Below are positions 1 to 7,961 of a stretch of DNA of 64,000 nucleotides, in pieces. The position numbers and the translations under genes were made by a program. Source of the stretch: DASZQY01 sp036511595 (GTDB taxonomy: Bacteria > Pseudomonadota > Alphaproteobacteria > Rhizobiales > Kaistiaceae); the NCBI GenBank assembly GCA_036511595.1, contig DATCBY010000034.1, positions 1 to 64,000 on the forward strand, read 5' to 3'. The notes beneath the pieces are model-generated. The model saw nothing but the letters and a program-made list of their open reading frames with translations. It had not been told where the DNA came from and searched no databases. Position 1 is the first letter of the stretch. Every line of letters begins with the position of its first letter.

Positions 1-522
1 GACCGCCGCCACGTCGTCGTCACGCTCCGCCACCAGGTGGTAGCCGTGCAGGAAATAGGCGTGCCAGCCGTCGTCGCCGAAGGCGATGCCCTCGAACAGG
101 GGATGATTCCGTGCGGCGACCATCGTGTTCCAGCCCATGTGCGGAACCTTCAGCTCCGGATCGTTCGGCGCGATGGCGCGCACTTCGCCGGGAATGCGAT
201 CGAGGCCGGGCACGACGGCGTGCTCGAGGCCGCGGGTGGCCAGCAACTGCATGCCGACGCAGATGCCGAAGAAGGGACGCGCCCGCTCGTCGATCGTCTT
301 GTCGATCGCCTCGATCATGCCGGGGATGGCATCGAGGTTGCGCTTGCAGTCTGCGAAGGCGCCGTCTCCGGGCAGCACGACGCGGTCCGCCGCGGCCACC
401 ACTTCCGGATCGGAGGTGATCGCTACCGTTTCGCGTGAGCCGGAGGCCGCAATGGCGTACTGGAACGCCTTCTCCGCCGAGCGCAGGTTGCCGGCGCCGT
501 AGTCAATGATGGCGACGGTCAC
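1..522 (-). CDS. hisH: Imidazole glycerol phosphate synthase glutaminase subunit HisH (3' end outside window)
   Basis: HisH hydrolyses glutamine and passes ammonia to HisF in histidine biosynthesis. The first 174 codons are visible. The N-terminus VTVAIIDYGAGN and the nucleophile motif FGICVGMQ (Cys about residue 88) are typical class I glutaminase features. The downstream His and Glu of the catalytic triad lie beyond the window edge. The start is a GTG at 522; it overlaps the stop of the upstream DUF2628 gene by 4 bases (GTGA), which implies translational coupling. The order hisB, DUF2628, hisH is the usual rhizobial histidine cluster, in which hisA and hisF follow. Identity is secure; the protein is incomplete only because of the window boundary. 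Confidence 0.95.
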   Translation of the reverse strand, partial: MTVAIIDYGAGNLRSAEKAFQYAIAASGSRETVAITSDPEVVAAADRVVLPGDGAFADCKRNLDAIPGMIEAIDKTIDERARPFFGICVGMQLLATRGLEHAVVPGLDRIPGEVRAIAPNDPELKVPHMGWNTMVAARNHPLFEGIAFGDDGWHAYFLHGYHLVAERDDDVAAV

Positions 523-1022
523 AACGCCGATCCGGGCGCCGGGAAGAGACCGACCACGTCGCCGGCCTCTGCCGATGGTTGGATCATGCCGAGTACGGGA
601 CGCGCCGGCGGGGCAGGGGATGCGGGCGGCACGGCGGTGTCGTTAACAGCCAAATTGGTCGTCGAAAAGTAACGGATCTCGGCCTCTTCCAGCCCGCGTG
701 CCTCTACCACCCCTGTCGAGCCGTAGCCCCGTCGCTCCAGCGTCCACCGGCGAAGCTGGTTGGCCTCCAGCGCGAACAGGAAGTGCAGGAGCACGATCGC
801 CACACCCGTCGACAGCCGCCCGGTCGCGGCGCTTACCGCGCTGACCACAATCGCCACGACGATGTAACCGACCAGCACCAGCCACATGCGGCGGAAGGCC
901 AGCCACGGAACCGCGACGAACAGCGCCGGCCAGCAGAAGCCTTCCTTGACGAAGATGACGCTCATCGGATCGGACGCGGCGGCGCCGTCGGCCCGGGGGG
1001 CGAGGACTGTGTAGATGGCCAT
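519..1022 (-). CDS. DUF2628 small membrane protein in the his operon
   Basis: A 167-residue protein of unknown function with three hydrophobic stretches (roughly residues 27-44, 46-66 and 70-88), then a polar, proline- and alanine-rich tail probably in the cytoplasm. I recognise it as DUF2628 mainly because this family sits between hisB and hisH in many Rhizobiales. It lies 9 bases after hisB and overlaps the hisH start by 4 bases, so it is cotranscribed with the histidine genes. No enzymatic motif is visible. Its conserved position suggests a link to the operon, but no function can be assigned from sequence. Confidence 0.8.
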   Translation of the reverse strand: MAIYTVLAPRADGAAASDPMSVIFVKEGFCWPALFVAVPWLAFRRMWLVLVGYIVVAIVVSAVSAATGRLSTGVAIVLLHFLFALEANQLRRWTLERRGYGSTGVVEARGLEEAEIRYFSTTNLAVNDTAVPPASPAPPARPVLGMIQPSAEAGDVVGLFPAPGSAL

Positions 1023-1031
1023 GGGTCTTCC

Positions 1032-1625
1032 CTAGCCTGCGAGGCTGCCTTTGGTCGATGGGATGCGCGACTTCTGGCGCGGATCGATGGCGATGGCCGC
1101 GCGCAGTACGCGTGCCAGCGCCTTGAAGCAGGCCTCGGCGATGTGGTGGTTGTTCTTGCCGTAGAGATTCTCGATGTGCAGCGTCACGCCGGCGTGCTGC
1201 GCGAAGGCCTGGAAGAATTCGTGGAACAGTTCGGTCTCGAACTCGCCGACCTTCACGCGAGTGAACGTCACCTTCCAAACGAGATAGGGCCGCCCGGAAA
1301 TGTCGAGCGCGGCGCGCGTCATCGCTTCGTCCATCGGCAGGCTGACGTCGGCGTAGCGCGTGATGCCCTTGAGGTCGCCGAGCGCCTGCTTGATCGCCTG
1401 TCCGAGCGCAATGCCGACATCCTCGACCGTGTGGTGCTGGTCGATGTGGAGATCGCCCTTCGCCTTGATGGTGATGTCGATCAGGCTGTGCCGGGCGACC
1501 TGTTCCAGCATGTGGTCGAAGAAGCCAAGACCGGTGCCGATTTTGGCCTTTCCGTCGCCGTCAAGATTGACGGTCACCGAGATGCCGGTTTCCTTGGTTT
1601 TCCGCAAGATCGTGGCGGTGCGCAT
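1032..1625 (-). CDS. hisB: Imidazoleglycerol-phosphate dehydratase HisB
   Basis: Catalyses dehydration of imidazole glycerol phosphate to imidazole acetol phosphate, the sixth step of histidine synthesis. The 197-residue protein has the normal monofunctional length. The two metal-binding histidine clusters are present: HHTVED at about 64-69 and NNHHIAE at about 158-164, together with FFDHMLEQ near 35-42. I chose the ATG at 1625 (MRTATILRKT) because the N-terminal extension possible upstream is not HisB-like. It is the first gene of the run hisB-DUF2628-hisH and diverges from hslV. Confidence 0.96.
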   Translation of the reverse strand: MRTATILRKTKETGISVTVNLDGDGKAKIGTGLGFFDHMLEQVARHSLIDITIKAKGDLHIDQHHTVEDVGIALGQAIKQALGDLKGITRYADVSLPMDEAMTRAALDISGRPYLVWKVTFTRVKVGEFETELFHEFFQAFAQHAGVTLHIENLYGKNNHHIAEACFKALARVLRAAIAIDPRQKSRIPSTKGSLAG

Positions 1626-1697
1626 GGCAGGGTTCCTTTCGCGCGGCCTTTTATCAGGTGGGCCGTACGATTGCCACACGGGCCGCCCCGGGGCGAT

Positions 1698-1725
1698 TTG
1701 CACATGCGCTCCAACTACCTACATA
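1698..1725 (+). promoter_or_regulatory. Possible sigma-70 promoter of hslV
   Basis: TTGCAC and TACATA are separated by 16 bases in the hisB/hslV divergent region. The -10 element is embedded in a small inverted repeat ACCTA-CA-TAGGT (1717-1728). I looked for an RpoH-type heat-shock box here and did not find a good one. This is a pattern match only. Confidence 0.3.
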
Positions 1726-1817
1726 GGTGCCGGACATGGGTTTGACCCGGCAATTTGAGGGGCCGGAAAACGGGGCCATCGTGGACCGTAGCGGCTTGCC
1801 AACAAGGATCAGCGGAT

Positions 1818-2378
1818 TTGGAACACAAGGATTCCGCCACCTGGTACGGCACGACGATCGTGACCGTCCGCAAGGGTGGCAAGGTGGTCGTCGCCGGCGA
1901 CGGCCAGGTTTCGGTCGGCCAGACCGTGATGAAGCACAACGCCAAGAAGGTGCGCACGCTCGGCAAGGGCAATGGCGTCATCGCCGGGTTCGCCGGCGCG
2001 ACAGCCGATGCATTTACCCTGTTCGAGCGGCTCGAGGCGAAACTCGAGCAGTACCCCGGCCAGCTCACCCGCGCCTGCGTCGAACTCGCCAAGGACTGGC
2101 GCACGGACCGCTATCTGCGCCGTCTCGAAGCAATGATGATCGTCGCCGACAAGGGGACGACGTTGGTGCTGACCGGCACCGGCGACGTGCTCGAGCCGGA
2201 ATACGGCGTCGCCGCCATCGGCTCCGGCGGCAACTATGCGCTGGCTGCCGCACGCGCTCTCATGGACTCGGACAAGGACGCCGAGGCCATCGCCCGCAAG
2301 GCCATGGAGATCGCCGCCGACATCTGCATCTACACCAACGACAACGTCACGCTCGAACAGCTGAAGTCGGATGTCTGA
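1818..2378 (+). CDS. hslV: ATP-dependent protease subunit HslV (ClpQ)
   Basis: Threonine peptidase that forms the double-ring proteolytic core of the HslUV protease in the cytoplasm. The mature N-terminus TTIVTVRKGGK, with the catalytic threonine first, follows a propeptide of about 11 residues. GDGQVS, GFAGATADAFTLFERLE and TGTGDVLEPE are family signatures. No ATG exists in frame upstream of the conserved region. I chose the TTG at 1818 because AAGGAT lies 8 bases before it and the resulting 186 residues match the usual family length; another TTG at 1755 is possible. The stop overlaps the next gene by 8 bases, and hslU follows after it. Confidence 0.95.
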   Translation: MEHKDSATWYGTTIVTVRKGGKVVVAGDGQVSVGQTVMKHNAKKVRTLGKGNGVIAGFAGATADAFTLFERLEAKLEQYPGQLTRACVELAKDWRTDRYLRRLEAMMIVADKGTTLVLTGTGDVLEPEYGVAAIGSGGNYALAAARALMDSDKDAEAIARKAMEIAADICIYTNDNVTLEQLKSDV

Positions 2379-2865
2379 GACGCTGACCCGGTACGCGTTC
2401 CGACCGATGACTCACGCCGATCTGCCGCTGATGGCGGCATGGCTGGCCGAGCCGCAGTTCGCGCGGTGGTGGGGTGATCCGGCCGCAGAGCTGCGCGACG
2501 TGGAATCGAACCTCGCAAGCGACACCGTCCGGCCACTGGTCATCGACGACGACGAGCCCGCCGGTTACCTGCAGAGTTATGACATCCACGCCGAGACTGG
2601 GCATCCCTATCAGGAACAGCCGCCGGGAACGATCGGCATCGATCTCTCTATCGGCAAGCCGGAGCTGGTCGGCCGCGGTCACGGGCCGCGCGTGATGGAC
2701 GCTCTTGCCAGCGAGCTTTTCGCCGCGGGAGCGCCGCGCGTCGTTGTCGACCCACACCCCGCCAATGTGGCGGCGATTCGCGCCTTCGCCAAGGCCGGTT
2801 TCCGGCCGCTCGGCGAGCGCACATCCATTTACGGTCCCGCCATCATGATGGCGCGGGACGCCTGA
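2371..2865 (+). CDS. GNAT family N-acetyltransferase, AAC(6')-like
   Basis: A 164-residue acetyl-CoA-dependent acetyltransferase. The acetyl-CoA pyrophosphate loop appears as GRGHGPRVM (about 104-112), followed by DPHPANVAAIRAFAKAGF, which is characteristic of GNAT motifs A and B. The overall pattern (FARWWGDP near the start, then GTIGIDLSIGKPE) resembles aminoglycoside 6'-N-acetyltransferase-type proteins. The substrate is unknown and drug resistance should not be assumed. It overlaps the end of hslV by 8 bases and ends 12 bases before hslU, so the three genes form one operon, an arrangement seen in other Rhizobiales. Confidence 0.85.
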   Translation: MSETLTRYAFRPMTHADLPLMAAWLAEPQFARWWGDPAAELRDVESNLASDTVRPLVIDDDEPAGYLQSYDIHAETGHPYQEQPPGTIGIDLSIGKPELVGRGHGPRVMDALASELFAAGAPRVVVDPHPANVAAIRAFAKAGFRPLGERTSIYGPAIMMARDA

Positions 2866-2877
2866 GGACAACACGAA

Positions 2878-4179
2878 ATGCCCAACACCAGTTTTTCACC
2901 CCGCGAGATCGTCTCCGAGCTCGACCGCTTCATCATCGGTCAGGGCGACGCCAAGCGCGCCGTCGCCATTGCGCTTCGCAACCGCTGGCGCCGCCAGCAG
3001 CTGAAGGGCGCCATGCGCGAGGAGGTTCTTCCCAAGAATATCCTGATGATCGGCCCGACGGGCGTCGGCAAGACCGAGATTTCCCGGCGGCTGGCCAAGC
3101 TCGCCGGCGCCCCGTTCCTGAAGATCGAGGCGACCAAGTTCACCGAGGTCGGCTATGTCGGCCGCGACGTCGATTCGATCGTCCGCGACCTGGTTGAGGT
3201 CGGCATCGGCCTGGTCCGCGAGCGCCGGCGGAAGGAAGTTTCCGCCAAGGCGGAACTCGCCGCCGAGGAACGCGTGCTGACCGCACTGGTCGGTCCGTCG
3301 GCAAGCCCGACGACGCGCGAATCCTTCCGCAAGCGGCTCCGCGACGGCGAACTCGACGACAAGGAAATCGAGATCGAGGTCAAGGATACCGGCTCCAACG
3401 CGCCGCAGTTCGAGATGCCCGGCGGCTCGGTCGGCGTCGTCAACATCGGCGAGATGCTCGGCAAGGCCTTCGGCGGCAAGACCAAGACCCGGCGCGTCAC
3501 CGTCAAGGATTCGCACGAGCTCCTCGTCAACGAGGAGTCCGACAAGCTGCTCGACACCGAGGAAGTCACCCGGGAGGCAATCGCGGCGGTCGAGAACGAC
3601 GGCATCGTCTTTCTTGACGAGATCGACAAGATCGCGCGCGAGGGTAATTTCGGCGGCGGCGTCTCCCGTGAGGGTGTCCAGCGCGACCTGCTGCCGCTGA
3701 TCGAGGGCACCACGGTGGCGACCAAGTACGGGCCTGTGAAGACGGATCACATCCTCTTTATAGCCTCCGGCGCGTTCCACGTCGCCAAGCCCTCAGACCT
3801 GCTGCCCGAGTTGCAGGGTCGCCTGCCGATCCGCGTCGAACTGACGGCGCTGACAAAGGACGACTTCGTCCGCATCCTGACCGAGACCGAGGCCAGTTTG
3901 ATCAAGCAATACATCGCCCTGATGGCTACCGAGGGAGTCACACTGGAGATCACGCCCGACGCGATCGAGGCCATCGCCGCGTTTGCCGTCGGCATCAACA
4001 CCAGCATCGAGAACATCGGTGCCCGGCGCCTGCAGACGGTGATGGAGCGGGTGCTCGACGAGGTCTCGTTCAGCGCCGCCGACCAGAATGGGCAGACCGT
4101 CACCATCGACGGCAAATACGTCGAGGCGCATATCGGCGACCTTGCCCGCAATATCGATCTTTCGCGGTTTATCCTGTAG
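2878..4179 (+). CDS. hslU: HslUV protease ATPase subunit HslU (ClpY)
   Basis: AAA+ unfoldase that feeds substrates to HslV. The 433-residue length is normal. Walker A is GPTGVGKT (about 59-66) and Walker B is the VFLDEIDKI segment in the middle. The intermediate I-domain lies between them, and the C-terminus ends in the conserved NIDLSRFIL type tail that docks into HslV. It is third in the hslV-GNAT-hslU operon. No abnormality was seen. Confidence 0.97.
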   Translation: MPNTSFSPREIVSELDRFIIGQGDAKRAVAIALRNRWRRQQLKGAMREEVLPKNILMIGPTGVGKTEISRRLAKLAGAPFLKIEATKFTEVGYVGRDVDSIVRDLVEVGIGLVRERRRKEVSAKAELAAEERVLTALVGPSASPTTRESFRKRLRDGELDDKEIEIEVKDTGSNAPQFEMPGGSVGVVNIGEMLGKAFGGKTKTRRVTVKDSHELLVNEESDKLLDTEEVTREAIAAVENDGIVFLDEIDKIAREGNFGGGVSREGVQRDLLPLIEGTTVATKYGPVKTDHILFIASGAFHVAKPSDLLPELQGRLPIRVELTALTKDDFVRILTETEASLIKQYIALMATEGVTLEITPDAIEAIAAFAVGINTSIENIGARRLQTVMERVLDEVSFSAADQNGQTVTIDGKYVEAHIGDLARNIDLSRFIL

Positions 4180-4193
4180 ACGGACGCGAATCC

Positions 4194-4212
4194 GCCGGAA
4201 TCTGCCGGCTTT
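4194..4212 (+). terminator. Weak stem-loop after hslU
   Basis: GCCGG, a 6-base loop, then CCGGC followed by TTTC, 14 bases after the hslU stop. The stem is only 5 base pairs and the T tract is short, so it is at best a weak terminator. Confidence 0.3.
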
Positions 4213-4286
4213 CATACGGCGCGCCGGGCGGGCTATCATCGCATCCGGCCACCTAAGGCGGCTGGTTCTCTCGACAGTTGAGGCCC

Positions 4287-5348
4287 ATGAGGCGCTTCTC
4301 GCAGTCTGTTTCTCCGTTGCTGGGCTGTGCGGTGGTCGCCCTGGCGCTTTTCGGCACGTCTGCCGTCCCCTCGCTCGCCGATGACGCGCTGCGCAAGCTG
4401 ACGATCGACCCGCCCGGCAATCGCTCGTCCCAGCAGCCCGCGATATCGACCAGCTCGGTTGCGCGCACCGCCGAGACCCACGGCGACTTCGATTCCAAGT
4501 ATCGCGAGGTCTACGACCAGCTCGCCGGCGACCGCCAGCTTATGGACAAGATCGTCAAGGTCGCTGCCCTCTACCGGATCGATCCCGTGCACATCGTCGG
4601 CGCCATCGTCGGTGAGCACACCTACAACGTCGACGTCTTCGACAATCTGCAGGGCTATTACGTCAAGGCAATCGCCTACCTGAACAACAGCTCCCTCCGC
4701 TTCGAGTACAAGGGCGAGCCGGTCGGCAAGTTCGTGACGCGCCCGCAGTTCGCACCGTGCGCCGAAGCCGGTAACGATTACGCCCTGTGGAGCTGCCGCG
4801 ACCAGGTCTGGCGCGACATCTTTCGCAACAAGACGGTCGATGGCGAAAGTTTCCCCGACGATCGCTTCGAACGCGTCTTCTTCCAGCCGTTCTATGCCGG
4901 CCAGACCTTTGGTCTCGGCCAGTTGAGTCCCCTGGCGGCGCTGAGCGTTTCCGACCTGGTGCATTCCGTCGGTGGATTGCCTGACCTTGATGTCGAGAAG
5001 GCCCCGGAGGTCTATCGCGCCGTCATGGATCCCGACATGACCTTGAATTACATGGCCGGGTTGATCGTCCGCGAGATCGATGCCTACTGTTCGGTCGCCG
5101 GCATGGACATCTCCGGAAATCCGGGGATCACCGCTACGCTTTACAACACGGGGGACGCGCTCGGCCGCGCCGGCGTGCTGGCGGCCGAGAATCGCAAGCG
5201 ACGTAGCCAAGGCCTTGCGCCGACGCTCCCCAAGGAGAATTATTACGGCTGGCTTATCAACGACCGGCTGGCCGAGTTGCGGAAGCTGCTACCGCCGCAA
5301 CCGGTTCCCGCAGCGGCGGGCAACCCGATACCGGCGGCCAAGCCATAA
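4287..5348 (+). CDS. Secreted DUF1402 protein with lytic-transglycosylase-like motifs
   Basis: A 353-residue exported protein. A signal peptide is clear (basic MRRF, hydrophobic core about 11-28, cut near ADDA at 31). I recognise it as DUF1402. Beyond that label, motifs appear in the order expected for SLT-type transglycosylases: GAIVGEHTYN with Glu110, FGLGQLSP at 208-215, DPDMTLNYMAGLIV near 248-261 and TLYNTGD at 284-290. These correspond to catalytic Glu, GLMQ-type, DP-x-N-x-G and YNAG motifs. Function in cell-wall remodelling is inferred. The start is the ATG at 4287; a TTG lies nine bases upstream. The gene converges on smr, separated by one base, and mltA is close by. Confidence 0.8.
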   Translation: MRRFSQSVSPLLGCAVVALALFGTSAVPSLADDALRKLTIDPPGNRSSQQPAISTSSVARTAETHGDFDSKYREVYDQLAGDRQLMDKIVKVAALYRIDPVHIVGAIVGEHTYNVDVFDNLQGYYVKAIAYLNNSSLRFEYKGEPVGKFVTRPQFAPCAEAGNDYALWSCRDQVWRDIFRNKTVDGESFPDDRFERVFFQPFYAGQTFGLGQLSPLAALSVSDLVHSVGGLPDLDVEKAPEVYRAVMDPDMTLNYMAGLIVREIDAYCSVAGMDISGNPGITATLYNTGDALGRAGVLAAENRKRRSQGLAPTLPKENYYGWLINDRLAELRKLLPPQPVPAAAGNPIPAAKP

Positions 5349-5349
5349 A

Positions 5350-5901
5350 TCATCGCAAGCGGCGTACGCGCACGTAGAGAGCCCCGGCTCCGCCGTGGCT
5401 GCGCGACGCCTCCTCGAACCCGACGACCACCGCACGCATGTCGGCCGCCGACAGCCAGTGCGGCACCATGCGGCGCAGCACGCCGCGCTCGCCGCCATCG
5501 GCGGCACCCTTGCCGGTGATGACCAGCACCATCCGGGCATCGCCTTCCTGGGCGTCGTGCAGAAAGCGCTTCAGCCGCGCCTCGGCAGTTGCTTGCGTCA
5601 GCCCATGGAGATCGATGCGCATGTCGATGGATGTGACGCCGCGGGAGAGGCGGCTACGGGTGCGACGGTCCATCAAACTGAGCGTCGGTGGCGGCCGCCG
5701 CACGGCAGGTTTGGGCGACGCCGCAGCGGCGGGCGGCGGCGTTTTCTTCGCGGGCTTTAGTTTGGCGGGAGGAGCGGGCGGTTGTGGCGGCGCCTCGGAA
5801 ACCGGCAGTCGCTGCTGATCGAACGGCGTCACGGTCTCGGTGACTTTCGTCCACAACTCCAGCTCCTCGACGGTCGGCGGCCTCTTGCCCCCCCTGTTCA
5901 C
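5350..5901 (-). CDS. Smr/MutS2 family endonuclease-like protein
   Basis: A 183-residue protein with a disordered proline/alanine/lysine-rich N-terminal half (about residues 35-75) and a C-terminal Smr domain. The Smr signature is seen as IDLHGLTQATAEARLKRFL and later VITGKG with GVLRRMVPHWL. Smr domains bind and nick nucleic acids; related stand-alone proteins act on branched DNA or on mRNA of stalled ribosomes. The start is a GTG at 5901 that overlaps the mltA stop by 4 bases (GTGA), so it is translated in the timA-mltA-smr operon. The biological substrate is not known. Confidence 0.9.
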   Translation of the reverse strand: MNRGGKRPPTVEELELWTKVTETVTPFDQQRLPVSEAPPQPPAPPAKLKPAKKTPPPAAAASPKPAVRRPPPTLSLMDRRTRSRLSRGVTSIDMRIDLHGLTQATAEARLKRFLHDAQEGDARMVLVITGKGAADGGERGVLRRMVPHWLSAADMRAVVVGFEEASRSHGGAGALYVRVRRLR

Positions 5902-6983
5902 GGGCTTTCCCCGCGCGGCATGAACACGATGAAGCGGCCACCGGCCCGCATGCTGCCGGCAATCGCACCGGCGGCGTCGCCTGACCCGAAGAAGATATCG
6001 CCGCGCGCCGGCCCGACGATGGCCGAGCCGGTGTCCTGCGCGATCATCAAGCGGTTGCACGCGGCGCCGCCGGGCAACGTCGTTTCGATCCACACCGGCG
6101 AATGAAAGGCGTGCTGGAGTCGGTCGACCGCCAGGCTGCGTCCGGCTGTGAGCGGCACGTTTGCCGCCGCCACGGGCCCGAGCGCGGCATCATCGACCGC
6201 CGCTTCGCGGAAAAAGATGTAGGACCGATTGCGCGCCATGAGCCCGGCGGCGTCCGCCGGATGGGCCGCCAACCACGCGCGGATCGTCGCCATTGTCACC
6301 TCGCCCGGCGAGAGTGCGCCCATTTCGATCAGCACCTTGCCGATGGGCGTATAGGGGTGGCCGGTCTTGGCGGCGTATGTGGCGCGCATGAGGCGGCCGT
6401 CGCCCAGACGGATGCGCGCCGCGCCCTGGATATGGATGAAAAACGCATCGACCGGGTCGTGCAGGTAGACGAGTTCGAGGCCGCGGCCGGCAAGCGCGCC
6501 AGCCGCAATCGCGCCGCGGTCGGCGTATTCGCCAAAGCCACCGGCGGTGCGGCCCGCGAAACGAAACGACATATCGAGCCCGGCAACAGTGCCAGGCTCG
6601 ATTTCCACGAGGTCGGCGGGAGTGCGAAGGAGCGGAACCTGAAATTCCGTCGTCGGCAGGATAGAGCCCCGAACCTCCGGTTCGTAATAGCCGGTGAAGA
6701 ACGCCGTATCGCCCACCGCATGGGGCACAAATTCCGTCTCGAAGAAGCTGCGTGCGCTGTCGGGTGACAGCTCGGCCGGCAGCTTGCCCGCGCGAGTAAG
6801 GATGCCGGCAAGCGCTGCAGCGTCGATGCCGAGCGCCCGGGTCTTTGGCGGATGGTCGCCGAGAACCCCGGCTCCGTTGCGGAAAGCTCCGAACGCCGCG
6901 GCCTGGTCGTCTTTCGTCCATCCGCGCAAGTCGCCGAACGAGAGGGGAGTCATGGGGGTCGCGCCGCGGTCGTCCCTGCCCAT
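5898..6983 (-). CDS. mltA: Membrane-bound lytic murein transglycosylase A (MltA)
   Basis: Cleaves peptidoglycan glycan strands to 1,6-anhydromuropeptides. The 361-residue protein contains the MltA barrel domain (FFTGYYEPEVRGS in the N-terminal half) and the 3D domain with the catalytic aspartate near the C-terminus (DIFFGSGDAAGA). The ATG at 6983 is preceded by GGAG with a six-base spacer; a second ATG at 6953 has no ribosome-binding site. No signal peptide or lipobox is visible from either start, which is odd for a periplasmic enzyme. It is 26 bases downstream of timA and coupled to smr. Confidence 0.92.
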   Translation of the reverse strand: MGRDDRGATPMTPLSFGDLRGWTKDDQAAAFGAFRNGAGVLGDHPPKTRALGIDAAALAGILTRAGKLPAELSPDSARSFFETEFVPHAVGDTAFFTGYYEPEVRGSILPTTEFQVPLLRTPADLVEIEPGTVAGLDMSFRFAGRTAGGFGEYADRGAIAAGALAGRGLELVYLHDPVDAFFIHIQGAARIRLGDGRLMRATYAAKTGHPYTPIGKVLIEMGALSPGEVTMATIRAWLAAHPADAAGLMARNRSYIFFREAAVDDAALGPVAAANVPLTAGRSLAVDRLQHAFHSPVWIETTLPGGAACNRLMIAQDTGSAIVGPARGDIFFGSGDAAGAIAGSMRAGGRFIVFMPRGESP

Positions 6984-7009
6984 AACCGGCTCCGACGACT
7001 TTGCGCCGA

Positions 7010-7726
7010 TCAGTCGACCGATTCGGTCGCCACCAGCTTCCAGTTGGGATCGCGCGAGGTTACGTCGCGCGCGAATGTCCAGATATCGGTGACGTCGCCG
7101 ACGTGGGTCGGGTCGCCGTCGGTGACCTTGCCGCTCTTGTCGTGCGTCGCCGATACGAGCTTCGACAGGAAACGCACGGTCACTTGCCCGGTCGCGCCCT
7201 TGACCGCGGCCGCGGTTATCTCGGCCTTGTCGATGCCGACGAACTTGAACTCGATGGTTTCGCCCCGGCTTTCGCGCTCGGCCATCGCCGCGACGAAGCC
7301 GTCGTTGACGTCGCGACTCAGGAGTTGCTTCAGTGTCTTGCGGTCGCCCTCAGCGAACGCGGTGACGATCATTTCGTAGGCGCTCTTCGCTCCCGCCACG
7401 AACGCCGCAGGATCGAACGTCCGGTCGACCCCGGTCAACGTCTTCAAACTATCCGCCAGCGGGGTGGCCGCCGCAGCGATCACGCTGGTGCTGTCGTCCG
7501 CGCCGGGCGCGGTGTCGGGAGCGGCTACTGCCACAACCGCCGGCCGCCGGGGCAGATCGATCACCTTGTTGCCGATCGTCCCGGAAACGCTGTCGCGTCG
7601 CGAATAGGGATCGAAAGGCGGCCGCTCGCTGCCCGTTCGCTTGCCCAGTACGCTGCGTAGCCGCAGGAAAATGACCACTGCGATCACCAGAAAGATGACG
7701 GTGTAGATATCGACGAAGCCACTCAT
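7010..7726 (-). CDS. timA: Tim44/TimA family membrane-anchored protein
   Basis: A 238-residue protein with one N-terminal membrane anchor (about residues 6-24, IYTVIFLVIAVVIFL) followed by a linker and a C-terminal Tim44-like domain (from about 90). Tim44 in mitochondria docks the import Hsp70. Bacterial TimA homologues are proposed to have an adaptor role at the membrane. I chose ATG 7726 (MSGFVDIY) because it places the anchor at the N-terminus. It is divergent from secB and upstream of mltA and smr in a conserved rhizobial order. Confidence 0.88.
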   Translation of the reverse strand: MSGFVDIYTVIFLVIAVVIFLRLRSVLGKRTGSERPPFDPYSRRDSVSGTIGNKVIDLPRRPAVVAVAAPDTAPGADDSTSVIAAAATPLADSLKTLTGVDRTFDPAAFVAGAKSAYEMIVTAFAEGDRKTLKQLLSRDVNDGFVAAMAERESRGETIEFKFVGIDKAEITAAAVKGATGQVTVRFLSKLVSATHDKSGKVTDGDPTHVGDVTDIWTFARDVTSRDPNWKLVATESVD

Positions 7727-7793
7727 TCGCTTGCCGCGTCCTGACGCTTTACCCGGATACGCTTGTCGCCCACGCCACTGTGGCACGAAAACG

Positions 7794-7819
7794 CATATGA
7801 AATCGATGAATTACATATG
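7794..7819. repeat. Two CATATG palindromes 20 bases apart in the timA-secB divergent region
   Basis: CATATG occurs at 7794-7799 and again at 7814-7819, with ATCGAT between. The two palindromes sit on the same helix face (two turns apart) in an AT-rich patch of a GC-rich region that must contain both divergent promoters. It could be a paired operator. This is suggestive only. Confidence 0.3.
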
Positions 7820-7961
7820 GGTAACGTTAGGCTCCGCGCCTACCCCGTCAAGGCGGACCGCTGTCGCGCCGGGCTCGCTTGTCACTCACGACCCGAGCGT
7901 GTTAGCGAAACCGCCGCGCAAGAAAGCGGCCGGCAGGGCCGTCAGGGAGCCAAGAGTGAAC

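Noticed and set aside
579..1745. 388-codon plus-strand frame over DUF2628 and hisB
   Set aside because: Antisense shadow of two minus-strand genes that have clear family motifs.
1626..1817. RpoH heat-shock promoter before hslV
   Set aside because: No CTTG with a CYTAT-type element at 17-18 bases was found; only a modest sigma-70-like pair.
2371..2865. Aminoglycoside resistance gene
   Set aside because: The fold is AAC(6')-like, but the gene is a fixed part of the hslVU operon in this group, so a housekeeping acetyltransferase is more likely.
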